Shown here: positions 58,994-64,000 of the stretch, piece after piece
How the letters are laid out: every line of letters begins with the position of its first letter
How positions within the stretch are numbered: the stretch's first letter is position 1
NCBI GenBank assembly: GCA_035534295.1
Contig: DATLSE010000020.1
Location: 1-64,000 of the forward strand
From: DATKQJ01 sp035534295
Lineage (GTDB): Bacteria > Chloroflexota > Dormibacteria > Dormibacterales > Dormibacteraceae
Direction: 5' to 3'
DNA length: 64,000 nucleotides
Made by a program: the position numbers and the translations under genes
Notes under the pieces: generated by a model
Databases searched by the model: none
The model's input: the letters and a program-made list of their open reading frames with translations, nothing else
Told to the model about the DNA's origin: nothing

Positions 58994-60322
58994 TTAAGCA
59001 CCGATGTCGGCCAGGTTTGCGCCCAGTACCGCGGCCGACAGCGCGCCCGGAAAGACCCCCTCCAGGGTCTGGTCGGGGCGCACGAAAAAGCTGGTCGGAT
59101 AGCCGGAGACGTGATAGTTGATGCCCACCTGGGTGCTGGAATCGAGCAGGACCTGGCCCTTCCAGCCCAGGGAACGCAGGTAGGATGCGGCCACGCTGGC
59201 GCTCTGACCCTCATTGATGAACAGTGGAGCCAGCTTCGGATGGGTCTGCGCAGCTCGGATCAGCAGCGGCATTTCCGCCCGACATGGCGGGCAGTCCGAG
59301 CGCCAGAAGTTGATGAGCACTGGGCGCCCCGAGTAGCTGGACAGGCTGACCTCCACTCCGCTGGCGGAGCGCACGGTGAAGTCAGGCACAGCCGCCTGGG
59401 TCACGGGGGCAGCGGTCTGGGTTATGGCCTGCAGGGTCGCCAGCACCTGAGGAGCGCCCCATCCGTCCCCGTGCCCGGCCAGCAGGGCCCGACCGGCGGC
59501 ATCGAGTTGGCGGCTCAGCACCGGAGGCAATGCGCCGCCCACGTCTGGCACACCCACGTAGCTGGCTCTAACGAAGCCGTGGGGGTCGACCAGGATCAGG
59601 GCCGAGGTGTGGCTGTCGCCACTGCCGAGGGCGACTCCAAAGTTTCCCCAGAAGGCGGCCAAAGCCGCGGGAGAGCCACCGACCAGGCTCCAGTCGGCTC
59701 CGATCGTATGCCGGTAGGCCGCCAGCACCGGGAGGCTGTCCTGCCCGGGATCGGTGGTGACCTCGACCAGCTGGACCGACGGCGCCTCTTGATGAAGCTG
59801 GAAGAGGAGACCGCTGTAGATCGGACAGGTCTCGCCACAGCTGGTCTGGAATGCGGCGATGACGGTGTCCCGACCGATCAGCGAGGCATTGGTGAAGGGG
59901 TGCCCGTCCTGATCCTGAAGCGAGAATGAAGGCATCGCCTGAAGCGCGCCCTGGAGCTCGGCCAGGCCGAGATTGGCGTCCGAGGTGCCGACCCAGGCCA
60001 GGGCCGCACTCACCGCTCCCGCGCGGACCCCGATCAGTACGGGGGTCGCCTGATCGGGGCGAACTATCAGCGTGGGGGCGAGCGTTATCCGACCCACGGT
60101 CACCCGGTAGCTGCCGGGCGCAAGGTCGAACTGGGCCACGGTGCGCTCCTCGGGGGCCTTGGGCGCCGCCCCGCGGAGCTCTATCCGGTGCCCCCCGACC
60201 TGGACCTCTACCGGCGTCCCCAGACGCTCACCCTGAGCCGAAGCCAGGTTCAGCAGAACCGCGCCGCCCGGCTCCGGCCTGGGTATGGAGACCGCGACCA
60301 GGGCGGCAGCCAGGGCGACCAC
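58994..60322 (-). CDS. SCO1-like and TlpA-like thioredoxin-fold fusion protein
   Basis: 442 aa, membrane-anchored and extracytoplasmic. After an N-terminal TM and a beta-rich region (to about residue 115), a first thioredoxin fold (about 128-275) has the SCO1 copper motif CGETCP and a later His (DSHTSALILVD). A second (about 310-440) is TlpA-like with CPPC in WRSDCPPCRAEM. SCO1 delivers copper to the CuA site of cytochrome c oxidase and TlpA-type domains reduce such sites, so the fusion likely does both in one protein. Position beside ctaB supports this. GTG start; the anchor helix may begin a few codons further upstream at a non-standard start. Confidence 0.85.
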   Translation of the reverse strand: MVALAAALVAVSIPRPEPGGAVLLNLASAQGERLGTPVEVQVGGHRIELRGAAPKAPEERTVAQFDLAPGSYRVTVGRITLAPTLIVRPDQATPVLIGVRAGAVSAALAWVGTSDANLGLAELQGALQAMPSFSLQDQDGHPFTNASLIGRDTVIAAFQTSCGETCPIYSGLLFQLHQEAPSVQLVEVTTDPGQDSLPVLAAYRHTIGADWSLVGGSPAALAAFWGNFGVALGSGDSHTSALILVDPHGFVRASYVGVPDVGGALPPVLSRQLDAAGRALLAGHGDGWGAPQVLATLQAITQTAAPVTQAAVPDFTVRSASGVEVSLSSYSGRPVLINFWRSDCPPCRAEMPLLIRAAQTHPKLAPLFINEGQSASVAASYLRSLGWKGQVLLDSSTQVGINYHVSGYPTSFFVRPDQTLEGVFPGALSAAVLGANLADIGA

Positions 60323-60357
60323 GACGCCCAGTGCGTAGAGGATCCGTATGCGGTTCA

Positions 60358-60374
60358 GGGCTAAAGCTTAGCCC
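60358..60374. other. Inverted repeat between LOG and SCO1-TlpA genes
   Basis: GGGCTAA-AGC-TTAGCCC, a 7-bp stem in the short gap between the LOG stop and the next start on the same strand. It could be a terminator for the LOG gene or an operator; there is no T-run. Confidence 0.45.
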
Positions 60375-60397
60375 GCGGACGAGCCTGGGGAAGGCTC

Positions 60398-61141
60398 TCA
60401 GCTCTCCGGCGCAGGCTCAGGCGAGCCCGCCGCGATGGCCGCCGTGGCCAGGGATGCGGCCTCGTCAGGATCGTCGGTGATCCTCAACAGCTCGAGGTCG
60501 ACGGGAGTCACGAGTCCCGCGCCCAGCGCCTCTGCCTTGAGCCAGGCCAGAAGCCCGGCCCAGTACTTGGAGCCGAAGAGGACGATGGGGAAGTGCTCTA
60601 TCTTCCCGGTCTGGGCCAGGGTAAGGGCCTCGAAGAGCTCGTCCAGGGTCCCGAATCCACCGGGGAAGATGACGAACCCGCGCGCGTATTTGACGAACAT
60701 GAGCTTGCGCACGAAGAAGTAGCGAAATTCCACCCCGATCTCGACGTAGTCGTTCAATGACTGCTCATGGGGCAACTCGATGTTGCAACCGACCGAGACC
60801 CCGCCGGCCTCCATGCAGCCTCGGTTGACGGCCTCCATCAGGCCCGGACCACCGCCGGTGATGACCGCCACGCCGCGGTGGGCGAGGGCGCCTCCGAGGG
60901 CACGTCCGGAGGCGTAGTAGGGGTCATCTGGGGTAATCCGCGCAGACCCGAACACGGTCACCGCGTTGCCCACCTCGGTCAGGGAGTCGAACCCCTCGAC
61001 GAATTCGGCCAGGAAGCGGAGCACGCGCCAGGAGTCGCTGTGGTGGGATGCGTCCGGACCCGGCCGCTGGAGCAGGGCACGGTCCGCAGGAGGACGCGAG
61101 CGGGGCACCAGCATCCGTCCCTGACGGCGGCGAACGTCCAT
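60398..61141 (-). CDS. LOG-family protein (cytokinin riboside 5'-monophosphate phosphoribohydrolase type)
   Basis: 247 aa from the ATG giving MDVRRRQGR. The core LOG motifs are PGGFGTLDE and ITGGGPGLMEAVNRG, with FVRKLMFVKYARGFV between them. Bacterial members hydrolyse the N-glycosidic bond of purine nucleotides; the physiological role is unclear. The N-terminal 35 residues are basic and poorly conserved, so a later start is possible. Confidence 0.87.
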   Translation of the reverse strand: MDVRRRQGRMLVPRSRPPADRALLQRPGPDASHHSDSWRVLRFLAEFVEGFDSLTEVGNAVTVFGSARITPDDPYYASGRALGGALAHRGVAVITGGGPGLMEAVNRGCMEAGGVSVGCNIELPHEQSLNDYVEIGVEFRYFFVRKLMFVKYARGFVIFPGGFGTLDELFEALTLAQTGKIEHFPIVLFGSKYWAGLLAWLKAEALGAGLVTPVDLELLRITDDPDEAASLATAAIAAGSPEPAPES

Positions 61142-61199
61142 CTCAACGCAGTCTAGTCCGGCGCTGGCCCGGGTCCGGGGGCTAGGCCCGCTCTGGGTC

Positions 61200-61772
61200 C
61201 TACGGCTCCTCGGCCAGCGTCTTGACCATGTTGATCGAGGCTGCCTGAAAGCCCGCCGATTCATACAGACGGAGAGCGACCTCGTTGTGGCCGAACACGT
61301 TCAAGCCGAGCTCGCTGGCCCCATGGTCGCGGGCGTCTGCCTCGGCCAGCGCCAGCGCCAGGCGCCCGAGGCCGCGCCCCTGCTCGGGCTCGTCGATCTG
61401 GAGGTTGAAAATCCACTCCGCACCCTCCCGATCCAGCGGGGAGGGTCCGATCCAGAGCCAGCCCACCGCGCGGCCTGCCTCCAAGACCCGGTGATAGCGG
61501 TGCCCGGGCGCGGGCTGTCCGCCCGGGAGGTAGAGCTCCCACTGCTGGCGCGCGACCTGTCGCGCCTGGTCCAGGCTCTCACCCGCGCGCACCCGCTCCA
61601 GCACGTAGGCATCGAAGTGACCCGCTGCCAGGATGGCGACGGCCGGGGGGCTCATGGGTTGTAGCGTCACCTCCTCCGGGCGCGCGCGATTCCCGGCCAG
61701 ATAGAGCTCGGGGGGATCGGGCGGACGGGGAACTTCGTCGCCGCCCCACCGCGGGCGCGCTCCGCCTGTCAT
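61200..61772 (-). CDS. GNAT family N-acetyltransferase
   Basis: 190 aa. The acetyl-CoA loop is EQGRGLGRLALALAEADARD and the following ASELGLNVFGHNEVALRLYESAGF is motif B. The N-terminal 55 residues (including LQPMSPPAVAIL) lie outside the usual GNAT core. The ATG overlaps the response-regulator stop by four bases, so the two are coupled; the acetyltransferase may act downstream of the regulator. Confidence 0.83.
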   Translation of the reverse strand: MTGGARPRWGGDEVPRPPDPPELYLAGNRARPEEVTLQPMSPPAVAILAAGHFDAYVLERVRAGESLDQARQVARQQWELYLPGGQPAPGHRYHRVLEAGRAVGWLWIGPSPLDREGAEWIFNLQIDEPEQGRGLGRLALALAEADARDHGASELGLNVFGHNEVALRLYESAGFQAASINMVKTLAEEP

Positions 61773-62200
61773 TCGAGTCGGGCCTGGGCCAGGTGCTGGC
61801 TAATCGCCGCGGCCAGCTCTGAGGGTGTCGTGCTGGGCTTGAGCAGCACTTCGCACACACCCAGAGCCCGGGCTCGCTCGTGATACGCCGTTGGGCTGAA
61901 GGCGGTCAAGAGCGCGACCGGGACAAGGGCCGTGCGGGGATCCGCGCGCAAGCGGTCCAGGACCTCGAGCCCGTCGATATCGGGCAGACCGACATCCAGG
62001 ACGACGAAATCCGGCGCTCGCTGTAGCGCCGCCTCGATCGCCCCCTGCCCGTCATGCGCGACCAGGACTTCGAAGCCGTGCATCCTGAGGCCAAGGGCGT
62101 ACATCTCAGACAGAGCCCGGTCGTCCTCCACGTGAAGGACCCGGATGGAGTGTTCGGCGTAGCCCGCACCGATCCTATCTTCGGCCGTCCATTCAGACAC
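61769..62200 (-). CDS. Single-domain response regulator
   Basis: About 143 aa containing only a receiver: acidic pair in VLHVEDDRA, acceptor Asp in FVVLDVGLPDIDG, Thr/Ala site LLTAFS, and Lys in LLKPST. No output domain, so it probably acts by protein contact, as CheY-like regulators do. GTG start with GGAGG upstream; an earlier GTG at 62221 is possible. Divergent from a MerR-receiver/KaiC gene pair. Confidence 0.87.
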   Translation of the reverse strand: MSEWTAEDRIGAGYAEHSIRVLHVEDDRALSEMYALGLRMHGFEVLVAHDGQGAIEAALQRAPDFVVLDVGLPDIDGLEVLDRLRADPRTALVPVALLTAFSPTAYHERARALGVCEVLLKPSTTPSELAAAISQHLAQARLE

Positions 62201-62243
62201 CGACTGGGATCCTCCACACAATCCATTGAACTATTGCGGCGGT

Positions 62244-62273
62244 AGTGTAGAGCTTTCGCAGAGCACTCCGCAA
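62244..62273 (-). promoter_or_regulatory. Promoter of the response-regulator/GNAT pair
   Basis: On the minus strand TTGCGG (62268-62273) and TACACT (62244-62249) with an 18-base spacer. Predicted start near 62237, about 37 nt before the chosen GTG. Confidence 0.5.
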
Positions 62274-62306
62274 TTGTTGATTTTCCTGTCCCGCAAGATC
62301 GAAAAC

Positions 62307-62317
62307 CTATCGGATAG
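62307..62317. promoter_or_regulatory. Small palindrome in the divergent regulatory region
   Basis: CTATC-G-GATAG lies between the two divergent signalling operons. Nearby are a CCGAT-CCCTA-ATCGG inverted repeat and two copies of a CTAACTT-containing sequence (GCACTAACTTG and GTGCTAACTTA). The spacer is clearly more AT-rich than its surroundings. These are candidate binding sites for the MerR-type protein encoded next to them. Confidence 0.4.
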
Positions 62318-62379
62318 CTCCGCACTAACTTGTTATTCGGATGTGCCCGATCCCTAATCGGAGTGCTAACTTACCCGGG

Positions 62380-63051
62380 ATGGCCAATACCAGCTCGGAA
62401 CAGCCGGTCTTCAGCATCGGGGCGGTGGCCAAGATGCTCGGGGTTCCAACTGCCACCTTGCGCGCCTGGGAGGATCGCTATCAGGTGGTGGTGCCATATC
62501 GGAGCGAGGGATCTCAGCGCCTGTACTCGCGGGTCCAGGTCGAACAGCTCAGGTCGATTCGCACCGGACTCGAAGACGGCCTGTCGGCGGCGGATGCGCA
62601 TCGGATACTGAGCGAGAGGCTCGGAGCCGCAGAACGGGGCACCACGAAGCCTGATCCCGCGGTTCCTCTGGTCCTCATCGCCGAGCGCGACCCCTACGCG
62701 GCGGGGTTGGCCGAATATCTCCTGCGGACCGAGGGCTATGACGTCTGCACCGCCCTCGACGGTCCGGAGGCCGCGCACCTCTTCGGCGAGCGCTCCCCCG
62801 CCCTGGTCTTGATCGACCTCTTGATCTCGGGCGGGGCGGGCTTCCGTCTCTGCCGCCAGTTCGCGGCCGCCGGCCAGGGTCAGATCCTGGCGGTCTCGGC
62901 CCTCGAAAGCTCCGGCGAGGCGCTCGAAGCCGGCGCCGCCGCCTTCGTCCAAAAGCCCATCGAGCCCCGGCTTCTCGTCTCAGTGGTCCGTGACCTGCTC
63001 GGCACCAGCGCGCTGGCCCGGCCCGCGATCTCGATGGCGAGCCAGGCTTGA
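62380..63051 (+). CDS. MerR-type DNA-binding domain fused to a receiver domain
   Basis: 223 aa. Residues about 10-75 are a MerR HTH plus wing of the CarH/LitR type: FSIGAVAKMLGVPTATLRAWEDRYQ, then SEGSQRLYS and EDGLSAADAHRIL. The second half (about 96-215) is a receiver with acceptor Asp146 (LVLIDLLISGG) and Lys in VQKPIEP, in place of the B12-binding domain that CarH-like proteins carry. It would be a phosphorylation-controlled regulator. ATG (MANTSSEQ) chosen at the family start. The stop overlaps the next start (TTGA), coupling it to the KaiC-like gene. Confidence 0.85.
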   Translation: MANTSSEQPVFSIGAVAKMLGVPTATLRAWEDRYQVVVPYRSEGSQRLYSRVQVEQLRSIRTGLEDGLSAADAHRILSERLGAAERGTTKPDPAVPLVLIAERDPYAAGLAEYLLRTEGYDVCTALDGPEAAHLFGERSPALVLIDLLISGGAGFRLCRQFAAAGQGQILAVSALESSGEALEAGAAAFVQKPIEPRLLVSVVRDLLGTSALARPAISMASQA

Positions 63052-64000
63052 CTCCAGGTCGGCTTTCGTCCGGCAGCCAGCGGCTGGACGACGTGCTCGG
63101 CGGCGGCCTTCCGGCCAACGCGATCAACCTGATCATCGGGGCGCCAGGGAGCGGCAAGACCATCCTCTGCGAGCAGTACGTGTTCCACAACGCCACCCCC
63201 GAGCATCCGGCCATCTACCTCTCAACGGTGTCAGAGCCGTTCGACAAGATCATCCGCTACGGCCAGGAGCTGTCCTTTTTCGAGCCCAAGGCGCTCGGCT
63301 CTCGGGTCATCTACGAGGACTTGGGGGCCGACCTACGCGACGGTGGCCTGGGCGCGGCGCTGGCGCGGATCGACGGACTGCTGAAGGAGCGGCGGCCGGG
63401 CATAGTGGTTATCGACAGCTTCAAGGCGCTCAGCGCGTTCGCTTCCAGCGACGGTGATCTGCGCCGCTTCCTGCACGATCTGGCCGGAAAGCTGACCGCG
63501 ATCGCCGCCTCATCTTTTTGGGTGGGCGAGTACAGCCCCGAAAACGCGGTCGACGCCGCCGAATTCGCCGTCGCGGACGCCATCATCGCGCTCATCGCCC
63601 GGCGCTCGAACGAGCGTGAGCGGCGCGTCATGAGGGTGCTGAAGCTGCGCGGGAGTGGATTTCTCTCCGGCGACCACGGGTACCGGATTTCGAAGGATGG
63701 CATCAACGTCTTTCCCCGGCTGGCCGACCGAATTGACGACTCGGAATATCGCCTCGGCACCGAGCGCCACGCGACCGGCGTGGCCGCTCTGGACGAACTG
63801 CTGGGGGATGGGTACTGGCCGGGATCGGCGACCCTGGTGGCCGGGCCTTCGGGCGTGGGCAAGACCCTGATGGGACTGCACTTCATCTTCAATGGCGCTC
63901 AGGCCGGCCAGCCCGGGCTCATCGCCTCGCTGCAGGAGAACCGCACCCAACTGGAGCGAGTGGTGCGTGGCTTTGGCTGGACCCTGGAGGCGCCTGGCGT
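63048..64000 (+). CDS. KaiC-like circadian-clock-type ATPase, two RecA domains (3' end outside window)
   Basis: Partial; at least 317 residues, running off the window. The first KaiC domain has Walker A GAPGSGKTILCE and, at its end, RVLKLRGSGFLSGDHGYRIS and GINVFPR, as in KaiC CI. The second begins TGVAALDELLG with Walker A GPSGVGKTLMG. The paired Glu of KaiC is changed: STVSEP in domain 1 and SLQENR in domain 2, each retaining one Glu. No kaiA or kaiB is in the window. TTG start overlapping the MerR-receiver gene; the pair likely forms a signalling module. Confidence 0.87.
   Translation, partial: MTPGRLSSGSQRLDDVLGGGLPANAINLIIGAPGSGKTILCEQYVFHNATPEHPAIYLSTVSEPFDKIIRYGQELSFFEPKALGSRVIYEDLGADLRDGGLGAALARIDGLLKERRPGIVVIDSFKALSAFASSDGDLRRFLHDLAGKLTAIAASSFWVGEYSPENAVDAAEFAVADAIIALIARRSNERERRVMRVLKLRGSGFLSGDHGYRISKDGINVFPRLADRIDDSEYRLGTERHATGVAALDELLGDGYWPGSATLVAGPSGVGKTLMGLHFIFNGAQAGQPGLIASLQENRTQLERVVRGFGWTLEAPG

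Overview
This is a gene-dense, GC-rich bacterial chromosome segment with almost no spacer longer than 250 bases. I see no insertion sequences, phage genes, CRISPR arrays or rRNA. The gene content suggests a Gram-positive-type (Terrabacteria) lineage. The order rpmE-DUF1385-prfA-prmC-sua5-glyA-wecA-atpZ/I-atpBEFHAGDC-murA-mreB resembles the Firmicutes/Chloroflexota/Actinobacteria arrangement. DUF3090 next to an SCO1664-family protein, an InhA-like enoyl-ACP reductase and a Tad pilus locus without a visible secretin point towards Chloroflexota, Dormibacterota or a deep actinobacterial relative. This assignment is inference from gene content; no 16S gene is present.

Layout. 1-1013: the 3' part of a receiver plus MinD/CpaE-like ATPase. 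1144-1217: tRNA-Val. 1237-8106: ctpA, ftsX, ftsE, prfB (with the RF2 programmed frameshift) and secA, all on the minus strand. 8202-10576: a stand-alone CpaF-type ATPase, a DUF192 protein and an alpha/beta hydrolase. 10581-18240: a Tad/Flp pilus locus (tadC, tadB, cpaF, cpaE, cpaB, two Flp pilins, one below the usual size cutoff) headed by a cytoplasmic NarL-family histidine kinase. 18296-27386: an envelope-glycan region with an ICMT-like methyltransferase, two large multi-pass membrane proteins, two GT2 enzymes, a WecG/TagA-type transferase and three GT4 enzymes. 27383-39460: mreB, murA (with Asp in place of the catalytic Cys), the complete F1Fo ATP synthase operon, wecA and glyA. 39516-51169: PPOX-family protein, sua5, prmC, prfA, DUF1385, rpmE, a site-2 protease, a degenerate GlpX homologue, pyrG, an MBL-fold protein, argS, an HtrA-like pseudoprotease and a GNAT. 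51204-53213: tRNA-Thr and dnaK. 53326-56730: five tightly overlapping plus-strand genes including DUF3090 and SCO1664. 56690-61141: RNase H-like protein, InhA-like fabI, ctaB, an SCO1-TlpA fusion and a LOG protein. 61200-64000: a signalling block with GNAT plus response regulator, divergent from a MerR-receiver fusion coupled to a two-domain KaiC-like ATPase that runs off the window.

How the genes fit together. Most of the window is housekeeping: translation termination (prfA, prfB, prmC), secretion (secA), division and cell wall (ftsEX, ctpA, murA, mreB, wecA), energy (atp operon, ctaB, SCO1-TlpA) and CTP/Gly metabolism. The parts most worth following are the MerR-receiver/KaiC module at the right end, the histidine kinase and NarL-type receiver fused to the pilus ATPase CpaE, two enzyme families that have lost catalytic residues (GlpX-like and HtrA-like), and the DUF3090/SCO1664 operon with its unrecognised first gene. 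Many starts are TTG or GTG. Several starts below were moved downstream to a start with a Shine-Dalgarno (SD) sequence or to one that avoids overlap with a neighbour.
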